NCBI GenBank assembly: GCA_943736015.1
Contig: OX031065.1
Span: 25,496,427-25,560,426 of the forward strand
Direction: 5' to 3'
DNA length: 64,000 bases
Origin: Tridacna crocea
Lineage: Eukaryota; Mollusca; Bivalvia; Cardiida; Cardiidae
Shown: piece by piece, positions 12,401-22,704 of the stretch
How the letters are laid out: each line of letters begins with the position of its first letter
Numbering within the stretch: the first letter of the stretch is position 1
Notes under the pieces: generated by a model
Seen by the model: the letters and a program-made list of their open reading frames with translations, nothing else
What the model was told of the DNA's origin: nothing
The model's database searches: none
Position numbers and translations under genes: made by a program

Positions 12401-15400
12401 AGAATAATAACAGACTGAATTTATCTCCGAGACGTATTATTTTGGCTACGGTCAATCCACGCCACAAATGATTCAGACAACATAGTACACCTATTCCAGC
12501 TTTCCATAGTACAGAAAACACGTTGAAAGACCAGAGCATCGAATGACATTCTCCTTTTTTCGAATTTCAAAGACATAAGAACACATAGTTACAAATATTG
12601 ACATGCCTACCTGTTTTGGGATTGTTTTTCAGCCGACATCTTCAGAAACGGAAGACCAACACAACATTTTCTCGTCGGAGCCATTGGCTCTGAATATGAA
12701 GTTTCCTACCCGTGATATAGTTACTTGTTCCTGTGCTATCACTAAGACAAAGTGACCTAGAAAGATGTAACCCCCCCCACCCATTCTTTCAGCATTTTCA
12801 CATCATACAATCATCCGTGTTTTTCCTCATTATAAGCCATATTTTAGCACCTACTTCAGAGTTTTATATATATATTTGTGTAAACGTACTGTTTAAAGTC
12901 ATCATCAAAGCTAAAGACAGTCTGAAATGCTTTTGATCGGACAAAGTCAAACTGACACGTTGTTGTGTCATAGGTTTTCATGCTTTTTCGACGATCCATT
13001 TTTTCGTATCAGTTAATTTTCAGAAATTGATTTCGGCATTATTGTGCATAAAATTTTCAGTATATGTAGCAGCTTACTCCAAAATCTGTCATTTTTACGC
13101 TAGATAAGCAGATCAATACCATTATCATGTTTTTCATTACCAACATCGATAAATACACACGATTAATTTCTAGCCAGTGAAAAGATGTAGACCAGGTAAC
13201 CAGGTAAGGCATACAGAAGGCGTGGCTTTAGAAATTATGGGCAGCGACTAAATGTTGTATCTGATAACTGATTGGCTTGATATTGGGTGCTCAAAGGGGC
13301 GTGACGAAATATTGATATTTGATTGTTTAGCAGTGGTATGAACGTAAACTTGTATGGTATGTAATTTAGACAAGACCGTTAATGAATGCCATCCTGATAA
13401 GGTGTGATAAACAGTTACTTGGTCTTCCTTTACACTTGATACATACTGTGTATATCAGAGGATAGTTTACAGACATTTGCTTGTCGCCAATACATTCGCC
13501 AGTGCTTCATTTTTGGTGCCATTTTTTCTAAATTTTCGCATTTGGCGCCACTGGCGATCGACAGCGGGAGCCCTGCATAAGTTGAGTACGTTAGACTGTT
13601 GTTAAAACTACCATTATAACGTTAGCCATTCGTCAGACACACGTCAGACACATGTTCATTATACGCTCCTCTAAATCTAGGTTTCCTGACCCATTCAATT
13701 TCAACGTATGAGAAGCGTACTCGACGTATGAGTAACGTACCTTCAGCGTACCTCTAGCGTGTTCATCGTATGAGGAACATATGATGAGCGTAAAATTCAT
13801 ACGTCGGCATACGCTGAAAGTTTTTGTACATGTTCAAAAAGTTTTTTGGCCGTCAACGTACATCAGCGTACACCGACATACCCCGGCGTACTAGATATGT
13901 ATTCCAGCATACCCCTTGCGTGTTTCAGCGTATCAGCGTATGCCCAAAAACTCCATACGTTCCTCATACACTGGCTCTATACGCTAGAGTGTGACAGCGC
14001 TTTAAAGTGCAGGCTCAGATTATTTTATAGTGGTATTCAAATACTTATTTTGTCATTGTCTGCATTCTTCAAAGATTCAACCTGTCAGCTATGATGCATC
14101 ACCTAACACCCGAATACCTGGGAAAAAGTAGGGCTTATACCGAAGCTGTTAGCCTATCAGCCAAGCATGTAGGGGTTGATTTAATAAATGGCCGATGCAA
14201 AGGTTACATACTAACTGAGCATAGCTAAATGAATCGCACCAAGTAGTGTTTTGATGAGTACCGGTAATTGTGTATATCATTTTGAAGTTCAAAGTAACAG
14301 TTGTTGTTATGAAAAATTAGACCCCTTTCGTACCCAGAATACCCAAATTAGATAGATGTGTATTCATGAAATGCCATCTAGCAGGAGATAATGATCATTT
14401 TGTTCTTCAAAACAGAAATTCTATCATGGTAAATCATGGGCAGATCCTGAGGGGGGGGACTGGGGATCCGGGTAATTGTGTATATCATTTTGAAGTTCAA
14501 AGTAACAGTTGTTGTTATGAAAAATTAGACCCCTTTCGTACCCAGAATACCCAAATTAGATAGATGTGTATTCGTGAAATGCCATCTAGCGGGAGATAAT
14601 GATCATTTTGTTCTTCAAAACAGAAATTCTATTATGGTAAATCATGGGCAGATCCTGAGGGGGGGGGACCGGGGATCCGGAACCCCCCCGGAATTTTGGC
14701 AAAAAATTACATTATCGGATTCATGAATGGGACTGGTCTGATACTGCACAGCATTTATGTAAAATACAGTCATAGAATTTAAAAAAAAGAGTGTGGAAAC
14801 CTCCTCATGGTTAGAACTGGAAACATTGACTTTTCTTGTAAATGGCTTACATCCACTGAAATCCGGAAATCATATAATAAGACGAATACGTTTTCGGTGG
14901 GACCCCCCCTGAGAAAGATATCTGGATCCGCGCATGGTAAATAGCATATTCACTGTAAAAGAAACTAACTGTAAGTAGCTTTTCTTGACTGCAGGGAAAG
15001 AGGTCATAGAAGACAGGGGTCATTAAATATTTCTGCTTAAAGGTTAATTTTTAAAAGAGGCCAACAGTAAATTTCACATTCTGTTTAATAATTTGAAAAT
15101 TGAGAGTGAATTGACTTTTAAACTATCCTTTTCGAAACAATCCCTTGTTATCATGACCCTGAGGAAGAGGCCTTTTGAAAACATTGTGGGAAAAGGAGAA
15201 AATGCTGGTAACCAGCATTTTCTCCTTTTACCGCAATGTTTTCCACTCTTCTGTGAACAAACCCTAACTTTTTAGTCACATTAGTTTTGTTGCTGCAAAT
15301 GCTTTCAGTTTCTTGGTCCAATATTTTGTTGTTTGAAAAGGAGCTACTAGTAATTGTAGAATAGTTTTCAGATGTTAGTGGGAATTTTCGTGATAAATAC

Positions 15401-18400
15401 CTATAAAATTGCAACAGTGAAATTTACTAAACGATAAGGAATGATTACTTGGTTGTCATAACATTTATTTTTCTATTTTTTCTCACATAAGGTATGGTAT
15501 CATTCAAACTGTAACAGTCGTGGAAGAGGATGTTATAACACCAATCTGACTGACAGAGGGGGCTGCTGTATATGGTATAATGAACCACAGGTAAGATACC
15601 TGGCTAGTCTGTCTAGTCCTTTATCTTCTAACATAGCAGTTAGGCTTCAAGACTAACCTGGCTAGTCTGTCTAGTCCTTTATCTTCTAACAGCAGTTAGG
15701 TTTCAAGACTAACCTGGCTAGTCTGCCTAGTCCTTTATCTACTTACATAGCAGTTAGGTTTCAAGACTAACCTGGCTAGTCTGCCTAGTCCTTTATCTAC
15801 TTACATAGCAGTTAGGTTTCGAGACTGACTTGGCTAGTCTGCCTAGGCTTTACATTATGAATACCTGTAAGTAGTAATGCCAGTCTGAAAGAAGAAAGTT
15901 TCATCATGGTTTAATAGCATGGCCAATCTGTCTGACAGAGGGAAAGTTGCTGTTAAATGCACTAAAGGTAAGAACAAGCTTGGCTAGTTAATGAAAATGT
16001 TAACTCTAAGATGTGCCTTAACTTTAAACAGGTACTGTCCTGTTACTCTTTTTAGCTCACCGTAGCACAAAATGCTAAAGGTGAGCTATTGTGATCGCCC
16101 TATGTCCGGCATCCATCGTCTGTCAACAGTTTCTTTAAACATCTTCTCCTAAACCACTGGGGGGCCAATCTTGATGAAACTTGGCAGGGATGTTCCTTGG
16201 GTGAAGCTCTACCAAATATTTTAAAAGAATTAAATTCCACCGATAGCCCTGGTTGCCATGGCAACAAAAGGGAAAGAACACCCAAAATCTTTGAAAATCC
16301 TCTTCTCTGAAAAAAGAAGGCGTAGATCTTTGATATTTGGTATGTGGCATCTCCTAGTGGACCTCTACCAAGTTTTTTCAAATGATGCCCCTGGGGTTAA
16401 AACTGGCTCCACCCCGGGGAACACAACAAGTTTGAGCATAGGAACAAAGACGGAAACCCTTTAAAAATATTCTCCTCTAAAACTTGAAGGCGTAGAGCTT
16501 TGGTATTTGGTATGTAGCATCTCCTTGTGGACCTCTACCAAGTTTGTTCAAATGATGCCCCTGGGGTCAAAACTGGCCCCACCCCGGTCGTCACAAGTTT
16601 GAGCATAGGAACAAAGAAAGAAAACTTTAAAAGTCTTCTTCTCTGAAACTAGAAAGCATAGAGCTTTGATATTTGGTATGTGGTATTTTCTGGTGGACCT
16701 CCACCAAGTTTGTTAAAATGATACCCCTGGGGTTAAAACTGGCCCCCATCTGGGGGGTCACAAGTTTGAGCACAGAAACAAAGAAGAAAAACTTTAAAAA
16801 TCTTCACCCCTGAAACTAGAGGGCGTAGAGCTTTGATATTTGGTATGTGGCAACTCCTAGTGGACCTCTACCAAGGTTGTTCAAATGATGTCCCTTGGGT
16901 CAAAACTGGCCCCACCCCAGGGCTTACAAGTTCGTATATAGGAACAAGGAATGGAAACTTGAATATTCTTCTCAAAAACTAAAAGGCATAGAGCTTTGAT
17001 ATTTAGTATGTAGCATCTCCTAGTGGACCTCTACCATGATTGTTCATATGATGCCCTTGGGGTCAAAACTGGCCCTGCCCCAGGGTCATAAGTTCGAACA
17101 CAGGAACAAAGAATGAAAACTTTTCTTCTCTTGACACTTGATGGCGAAGAGCTTTGATATTTGGTATGTAGCATCTTCTATTGGACCTCTACCAAGCTTG
17201 TTCATATTATGCCCTTGGGGTCAAAACTGGCTCTGCCCTGGGGGTCACAGTTTCATTTAAAGTACATCACATAAACACAAGGGAAATAAGCTATAGTCTA
17301 AGGTGAGCGCTCCAGGGCCAATGGCCCTCTTGTTTGAGTTTGAGCTTTTACCAAAACAAAAAGTCTCTTCATTCTAGACAATAGAGAAAAAATTTAAATA
17401 AGACTTAGTATTGGTTGTGATAGTTTGTAATCCTTTAATGATTGTATGTGGGTGTATTTTCATCCTGCAGTTACTGTCTGATGTTGAAGAACACCTGGAT
17501 GTTACTATAGAAACTGTAGAACCTGACATGAAAGTACCCATCAATGAGTTTGATGGGAAGGTAACCTATGGACAGAAGAGAAAAGCAGGTAAAGATAAAA
17601 ATGATGCTTCCTCAGACCAACAGGTATCTGAGAGATTTGGCTTGTTCTAAATAACTTACTTCTTTAGCAGTGAAACTACAGACTGGCTTCTCTCAATACT
17701 TCTGTTTTTTTTTTTCTTTGCTTTTTGGAATATGACATAACTGTATTTCTTGTAATGTGTCGATATTTCTTTTACATTTTGAGGACAATACACTCCCTTG
17801 CCATTGAAGCCTATTTCCTCCTTTTATGGAAATAAAAGAAACAAAACACTCCAAGGATATAATAAACAATGGGGAAATGTGCACTTGTAAGGGTAAGGAA
17901 GATTGTAAAAAACATCAATAATACTTTAGTGCAGGTTACTCCCCATTTTTGATTCATTTGTTGCAAATCATGGATAAATCTTTACCATAGACCTAATTCT
18001 AGAAAGGGAGAAAATGATTGAACTAGTATTTGCTCCTTTACAGTGTTTTACACCCTTCAAAGAGGATGCCATAGCACCATTTTAACCCTTTCCCAAACAA
18101 CAAATTTTAGACTCTTCCAAACTCCAAGAGTTTGATGACGACAATTTCAAATTTGATAAAAATGGCAGAAAGTTCTCCAAATGGGTAGAAAACATTGTGG
18201 GAAAAGGAGAAATTGCTCGTTACGAGCAATTTCTCCTTTTCCCACAGTGTTTTCAAAAGACTGTACTGCAAACATGTAAAAACAAGGACTTGTTTGCGAA
18301 AGGGTTAAGCCTTTACCTCACAATCCTGGCTGTTAAAGACCATGAAAAGTAGGCCTTTTGAAAACATTGTGGGAAAAGGGGAAATTGCTGGTAACCAGCT

Positions 18401-18785
18401 TTTTCTCCTTTTCTGACAATGTTTTCTAGACTATCCGATTCAAATTTCATCATTTGTGTTATATGAATTTTATGATCTGCAATTTGCTTTCAAGTTGGAC
18501 TGGTCTGAAATATTATCCTTTGGGAAAGAGATATGTTGCCTGCAGATGATTTCAACATGGATGACTTAGAGTTTTTTTTGCTGTCTTGTGAAGGATTGAA
18601 AAATTGTTTACCATTTATGGTTAGTTCTTAAATGCAATTTTGCTCAATTTTACATTATAGGAAGCTTGTATAAGGGTCATGTGGATACCCTGGCTCCTGC
18701 AGTTATGGAACTGGCCAAACTAGAACGGAAAGTACAGACGTCTTTCATTGACCTCAAATACAAGAAGAAATTCAGTCAACGTTAG
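6445..18785 (+). CDS. DDX1: ATP-dependent RNA helicase DDX1, C-terminal part (four last coding exons)
   Basis: DDX1 is a DEAD-box RNA helicase with an inserted SPRY domain, known from tRNA-ligase complex, RNA-transport and DNA-break RNA-clearance work. Four exons join in phase (6445-6487, 15492-15590, 17471-17588, 18661-18785) into about 128 residues ending at TAG 18783-18785. The product begins inside the helicase C domain just after motif VI (the RxGRxxR motif is not in the window). It reads [15 protein letters not shown], then [19 protein letters not shown], a Cys-rich [11 protein letters not shown] stretch, [39 protein letters not shown] and a basic end [13 protein letters not shown]. These match the DDX1-specific C-terminal extension block by block, not other DEAD-box proteins. 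The last ~12 residues differ from vertebrate DDX1. Introns are 9004, 1880 and 1072 bp, all GT-AG. Gene identity is from family knowledge; joins are from splice sites and phase. Earlier exons were not found in 1-6444. Confidence 0.93.
7303..9713 (+). repeat. Large inverted repeat, left arm (2.4 kb)
   Basis: From cacgggtaggaaacttcata to ...gaatgaatg, this arm reappears inverted at 10325-12714 with only scattered substitutions and small indels. The inner part (~8250-9705) is a run of ~166-bp monomers (ggtcacccaaggaacat...tctgaccagcggtttcag) ending in gagcacgttgtgctcagatgagct, the end motif of the GAGGGCC/GCTCACC elements. Confidence 0.88.
9842..10190 (+). pseudogene. mariner-type transposase, N-terminal relic
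   Basis: Left end gaggggtgttcaataagtaa is a mariner-style terminal repeat. Frame 9993-10187 encodes [40 protein letters not shown] and [11 protein letters not shown], the helix-turn-helix DNA-binding domain of mariner/Mos1-like transposases. It stops at TGA 10185, and no catalytic DD34D part follows. A ~65-bp tandem duplication (10165-10305) covers the break. It sits in the loop of the large inverted repeat. Confidence 0.85.
10325..12714 (-). repeat. Large inverted repeat, right arm (2.4 kb)
   Basis: Mirror of 7303-9713. Matching open frames on opposite strands (MLWSFNVFS... at 7478-7660 and 12357-12539) are by-products of the repeat rather than genes. The spacer is 611 bp. Confidence 0.88.
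13690..13985. repeat. CGTA-rich subterminal motif array
   Basis: About 20 occurrences of GCGTA/CGTATG/GCGTAC and their complements in under 300 bp (aacgtatgag, agcgtactcg, cagcgtacct, gcgtgttcatcgtatgagg ...), next to the right TIR of the 7.4-kb element. It looks like an array of protein-binding sites. Confidence 0.6.
14263..14676. repeat. 208-bp tandem duplication
   Basis: Two nearly identical units starting ggtaattgtgtatatcattt; each ends in a G-rich tract (gatcctgagggggggga). Part of a longer repeat that reaches a ggtgggacccccctgag motif near 14900. Confidence 0.85.
15140..15352 (+). mobile_element. TTAA-MITE, left TIR lost
   Basis: Core at ~15174-15240 nearly perfect; right spacer present to gttgtttgaaaaggag, TTAA not retained. 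Confidence 0.75.
15492..15590 (+). CDS. DDX1: DDX1 exon (Cys-rich segment)
   Basis: Acceptor cacataag, donor CCACAG|gtaaga, phase 0 at both ends, 33 codons from [16 protein letters not shown] to IWYNEPQ. The pattern C-x5-8-GCYNT...GGC-x-IWYNE is typical of DDX1. A 58-bp minisatellite starts eight bases after the donor. Confidence 0.94.
15599..15850 (+). repeat. 58-bp minisatellite, ~4.3 units
   Basis: Unit tggctagtctgtctagtcct... repeats with periods 58, 56, 58 and 58 (starts at 15601, 15659, 15715, 15773, 15831), beginning just inside the intron after DDX1 exon 15492-15590. Confidence 0.92.
16053..17333 (-). mobile_element. GCTCACC/GAGGGCC-ended element with internal ~165-bp tandem units
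   Basis: One end ttagctcaccgtagcacaaa, with an inverted copy nearby (tgctaaaggtgagct); the other end ggtgagcgctccagggccaa then tggccctcttgtttg. Inside, about six units starting near cgtagagctttgatatttgg at 16321, 16491, 16657, 16824, 16987 and 17145 (periods 158-170). No ORF. Unit sequence differs from that in 21277-22704 although the ends are shared. Confidence 0.75.
17471..17588 (+). CDS. DDX1: DDX1 exon (EEHL...FDGKVTYGQ)
   Basis: Acceptor catcctgcag, donor AAAGCAG|gtaaag leaving phase 1. It encodes [19 protein letters not shown] and [14 protein letters not shown]. The frame stays open to 17650, but only the donor at 17589 restores phase with the last exon; reading through to the later cag|gtatct would shift frame. 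Confidence 0.94.
17990..18065 (+). mobile_element. TTAA-MITE core fragment
   Basis: gaaagggagaaaatgattga ... ctcctttacagtgttttacac, a decayed core beside the full copy 18082-18308. Confidence 0.5.
18082..18308 (-). mobile_element. TTAA-MITE, full length, subfamily B (GCTCGTTACGAGC core)
   Basis: TTAACCCTTTCCCAAACAAC to gcgaaagggTTAA. The palindrome centre is AAATTGCTCGTTACGAGCAA instead of the A-type centre; both arms carry the matching change. Its right TTAA is also the left TTAA of the next element. Confidence 0.9.
18305..18532 (+). mobile_element. TTAA-MITE, full length, abutting the previous copy
   Basis: Starts at the TTAA shared with 18082-18308; core gaaaacattgtgggaaaagg...GCTGGTAACCAGC with a few mismatches; right end worn (gggaaagagatat). 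Confidence 0.82.
18661..18785 (+). CDS. DDX1: DDX1 last coding exon
   Basis: Acceptor tacattatag. The first two bases complete Gly, then [20 protein letters not shown] and a basic tail KYKKKFSQR before TAG at 18783. The GHVD-LAP motif is conserved in DDX1. Confidence 0.93.
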
Positions 18786-19740
18786 ATGGTCTCCAAGAAA
18801 TTCTATCATCGCTAGAATGTTGTGAAGCTAATGGGATGAGCATATGCCTTTCTCAGTATTAACATCGTAGAATGTGAAGTGTCTCATTGCGGAATGAATT
18901 TGGCTTTGCTTCAATGCATCTTACAGATGGGTGTTTATCCATTTCAGCAGGCAACTTTGGAAAAAAAGTACAGTTACAAATGAGAAATTGCTTTAATGGA
19001 GCAAACTTTGCCTTTGCCTTATTACTTTGTTTGTATACATGATAAATCTAGAGTTTGTCCTAGCACATTACTAACTTTCAATGACATGAAACAGGCTTTT
19101 GAAATAAAAACACTGTGGGCATAGGAAAAATACTGAAACTATTATTTCTCCTTTTGGCACAATCTTTTATTCCGTATCAAAGACAGAAACTGTCATGTTA
19201 GCACCATTTGTCATCTGCAAATGCTTTCAATTTGGCCCAGTCCAAATTTTTGTTGTTTGGTAAAGAGTTCAATATGTGTTACATGGATATTTCAAAGTTT
19301 TCTTTCCTTTCATTTCTTCATGTTTGTGCAGTAAATGACCCTAGATGGTGATGGGCCTTAAAACACCATACCTTCATTCATTAATTACTTTCAAAGTTGC
19401 CAGCTGCATATTTTTTGAGATCATGAGCTTGAAGTCATTGATGTAAATTTGATATGAAGTAGTTTAAATGTTTCATTATGTGAAAAATGATCCTTGTTTA
19501 TGCTTATATTCATTAAGCTGTAAATTTATGTCTGTCGGTTTAGACTATCAGTAATTGTACAAATCCTGTCCACCAGTGAATGGTGAAAGTGAACACGAAA
19601 GAAAAGAGCCTTTTTGAAGACGTTCTCGATATTTTATAACCACATTGTCCTGCAGATTTTCAATATAATTTACTGTATTGCATACATCCAATGGCTAACA
19701 GAAAATGAACAGAGTGAAAGTAAAAGGACTTAGTTATAGT
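18786..19740 (+). other. Probable DDX1 3' UTR and downstream flank
   Basis: No second ORF of note. AATAAA-type hexamers occur at 19103-19108 (inside a decayed MITE) and 19780-19785, so the 3' end may use transposon-derived signal sequence. A CATT-tailed retroelement end (tgatgggccttaaaacacc, then cattcatt) lies at about 19325-19385. The true cleavage site cannot be placed from sequence alone. Confidence 0.4.
19080..19272 (+). mobile_element. Decayed TTAA-MITE in DDX1 3' region
   Basis: ggcttttgaaataaaaacac, degenerate core, then the R-side spacer catctgcaaatgctttcaat and gttgtttggtaaagagttc. Confidence 0.65.
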
Positions 19741-20075
19741 TTTAACCTTTTAACAATCCTGTGTTTAAATAATCCTAAAAATAAAAGGCTTTTGAAAGCA
19801 TTTCTTATGAAAATTGAGAAGATGCTTGAGAGTAGCATTTGTCCTTTTCAGGTAATGTTTTCCTTATTTCAATATAAAAATCTCATCATTATACCCCCAC
19901 AAAATGAATGTTTTCGGGGGTATACTGGAATCACCCTGTCTGTCCATCCGAGTGTCTGTCTGTGTACAAAATACTAGTAATTGCCTGTTTCTGTCAAAGC
20001 TCTGGCGGGGTGACACTGTAGTTAAATTTGTTATCTGCAACATGCTTACATTTTGGAGAAGTCAAAAATCTTCTG
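19738..20075 (+). mobile_element. TTAA-MITE split by an ATACCCCCACAAAA repeat
   Basis: MITE left half at 19738-19885; at 19889-20030 the repeat tatacccccacaaaatgaat ... ctgtctgtccatccgagtgtc intervenes; MITE right half resumes as gttatctgcaacatgcttac to 20075. Reads as a nested insertion. Confidence 0.6.
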
Positions 20076-20180
20076 TGAAAAGTAGTCAACCTGTCATCAA
20101 GATGTACAACCAGTAATGGACTATGATCAGTTTCTCTCTTTGAAGTTGTTATCCAGTAGTTCTCATTTAAGAAATAGATA

Positions 20181-20480
20181 TTAACTCTTTACCCCCAAAC
20201 GACAAAATTTGGACTAATCCAAATTGAAAGCATCTGCAGACGACAAAATAAATGTGAATCAGATATTGAAATTTGATTTGGAAAGGGTAGAAAACAATGA
20301 GAAAATGCTGGTTACCAGAAAATAAGCAGTGTGACCTACAGCTTTCACTGAATTTGACTTCATACCCATGCCAATGCTTTGACAAGAACAGACAATTACC
20401 AGTATTTTGTGCACAGACGAACATATGGGCGGACACACAGACAGACATACATTCATTTTGCAGGGATATAAAAAAGTGGA
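20181..20480 (-). mobile_element. TTAA-MITE truncated by an inverted ATACCCC/GTCTGTC repeat
   Basis: MITE from ttaactctttacccccaaac to GCTGGTTACCAG at ~20318. From ~20325 to 20480 runs the reverse-oriented member of the same repeat found at 19889 and 54853 (gacacacagacagacata). Confidence 0.6.
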
Positions 20481-20667
20481 TCCTGCTGAAATGACAATCA
20501 TCCATGCTCCAGAAAGAAAAAGGTTGATCCTTCAGCCCCAGATTAATGGCCCATAATCACCCACTATTTACAACAATATTCCCCATCTATTTCTAGATAT
20601 AGAAAGTAGCACAACTTATGCTTTGCTTAACAACATTTTTTTTGCCCAATAGAAGTTAAGTTTCCTT

Positions 20668-20895
20668 CTACCCTTTACCACACAATCCCGACTTTAAACT
20701 ACTCTGAGAAAGAGGCCTTCTGAAAACATTGTTAGAAAAGGAGAAAATGCTGGTAACCAGCATTTTCTCCTTTTCCCACAATATTTTCTACCCTTCACAA
20801 AACAAATTTGAAATTTTCAGTCATTTTTATTTTGTCAACCACAAATGCTTTCAATTTGGACATGCCAAAAAATTTGTTGTTTGTTTAAAAGTTAA
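20668..20895 (+). mobile_element. TTAA-MITE, full length, subfamily A
   Basis: ctaccctttaccacacaatc to gtttaaaagTTAA, core almost perfect. It lies between two copies of a ~76-bp sequence (20583-20658 and 20934-21008: atttctagataYagaaagtag). Confidence 0.82.
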
Positions 20896-21276
20896 AATGA
20901 CCTTTTCTCCTATCATTCTCAAAAATATTCTTTCCCTATTTCTAGATACAGAAAGTAGCACAACTTGCGCTTGGCTAAATTATTTTTTGGGGCCATTTAG
21001 AAGTTGAGGGTTTTTTTAAACCTAGAATATTCGTGAGAAAGTGTTTGTCTTAAAATGGTAGGTGATCAATGACCTTGAACCTTCCAGACTGAGCTGTTGG
21101 ACTTGGCATAAAGCAGTGATCATGCAATATCTAATACCTATACGAAAATTATTGGGATGAAAAAGATAATAAATTCTTGGTGTACAGTAACAATTTATTT
21201 AAAACAAAAAAACATGTACATGTAAAATCTGGTTATGTTCCCATTTTAAAAATTCATGCAGCCATTTATTTCAATA

Positions 21277-22704
21277 CAAGAGGGCCAAGATGGCCCTGGA
21301 TCGCTCACCTGAATTTTTGAGATGACCATAGTCTATTTTTCTTTTTTTTTTTTTGAGGTATTGAAACATTGGAACAAAATTTATAATTTTGCCTAGCAAT
21401 TTTCAAAAGGTCACCTGTAAAAGTCATTTCGAAATCTGACCATCATTTTAAAAAAGAAGAATTTTTAAGAATTCTTCATTTCTGTATAAGAGCAAGTAGC
21501 CCCCATCCACGAGAGCCATGTTTCTTGATGGATCAAAATTTACAAACAAGTTTTGAAAAGGGTCACCCAAGGAACATCTCTCTGAAATTATTTCAAAATC
21601 TGACCAGGGGTTTCAGAGAAAGAGAATTTTAAAGAATTTCATCATGTCCGTATAGTGCAAGTAGCCCCCATTCACAAGAGCCATGTTTCTTGACGGATCA
21701 AAATTATATGTACAGCTTTTGGAAAGGGTCACCCAAGGAACATCTCTGTCAGATTATTTTAAAATCTGACCACGGGTTTCAGAGAAGAAGAATTTTCAAG
21801 AATTTCTTCATTTCCATATAGTGCAAGTAGCCCCCATTCACTAGAGCAATGTTTCTTGGCCAATCAAAATTTTGCGAACAATTTTAGAAAAGGGTCACCC
21901 AAGGAACATTTCTGTGAAATTATTTCAAAATCTGGCCAGCGGTTTCAGAGAAGAAGAATTTTCAAGAATTTCTTCATTTCTGTATAGTGGAAGAAGCCCC
22001 CATTCACCAGAGCCATGTTTCTTGACGGATCAAAATTTCGCGAACAATTTTTGAAAAGGGTCACCCAAGGAACATCTGTGTGAAATTATTTTAAAATCTG
22101 GCCGGCGGTTTCAGAGAAGAAGAATTTTTAAGAATTTCTTCATTTCTGTATAGTGCAAGTAGCCCCCATTCACCAGAGCCATGTTTCTTGACCAATCAAA
22201 ATTTCGCGAACAATTTTTGAAAAGGGTCACCCAAAGAACATATCTGTGAAATTATTTCAAAATCCGACCGGCGGTTTCAGAGGAGAAGATTTTTAAAGAA
22301 TTCATTCATTTCTGTATAGTGCAAGGAGCCCCCATTCACCAGAGCCACATTTTTTGACGAATCAAAATTTCACGAACAATTTTTGAAAAGGGTCACCCAA
22401 GGAACATATCTGTGAAATTATTTCAAAATACGACCAGCGGTTTCAGAGGAGAAGATTTTTAAAGAATTTGCTAAAAAATTCCATTTGGTTGCCATGGCAA
22501 CCAGAGTTTTTAATGGAATCAAATTCTGTGAAAAATTTTTAAAGAGGACCTCCCAAGGAACATTCCTGCCAAGTTTGGTCAAAATCCGCCCAGCGGTTTA
22601 GGAGGAGTTGACGTTTAAAGAATTGTTGACGACGCAAGACGGACGACGGACACCGGGTGATCCTAAAAGCTCCCTTTGAGCACGTTGTGCTCAGGTGAGC
22701 TAAT
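21277..22704 (+). mobile_element. GAGGGCC/GCTCACC-ended element with 166-bp tandem monomers
   Basis: Left end caagagggccaagatggccc then tggatcgctcacct; right end gagcacgttgtgctcaggtg agctaa. Six monomers keep an exact 166-bp period, measured at ggtcacccaa (21561, 21727, 21893, 22059, 22225, 22391). A terminal block with ggttgccatggcaaccagag and gacgacgcaagacggacgac follows. No ORF; the same family forms the arms of the large inverted repeat. Confidence 0.85.

Larger units (their letters stand above)
6580..14002. mobile_element. 7.4-kb composite element with ~50-bp terminal inverted repeats in a DDX1 intron
   Basis: The left end (aaaggcgctgtctcactgta then gcgtatagagccagtgtatg, aggaacgtat) is repeated inverted at 13954-14002 with three or four differences over ~50 bp. 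Between the TIRs lie further inverted blocks, a CGTA-rich stretch, a large inverted repeat (7303-9713 / 10325-12714) and a mariner relic. No long ORF. Flanking direct repeat is unclear (TAAAG on both sides at best). It may be one non-autonomous transposon with nested insertions, or a MITE pair plus intervening DNA. Confidence 0.6.
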
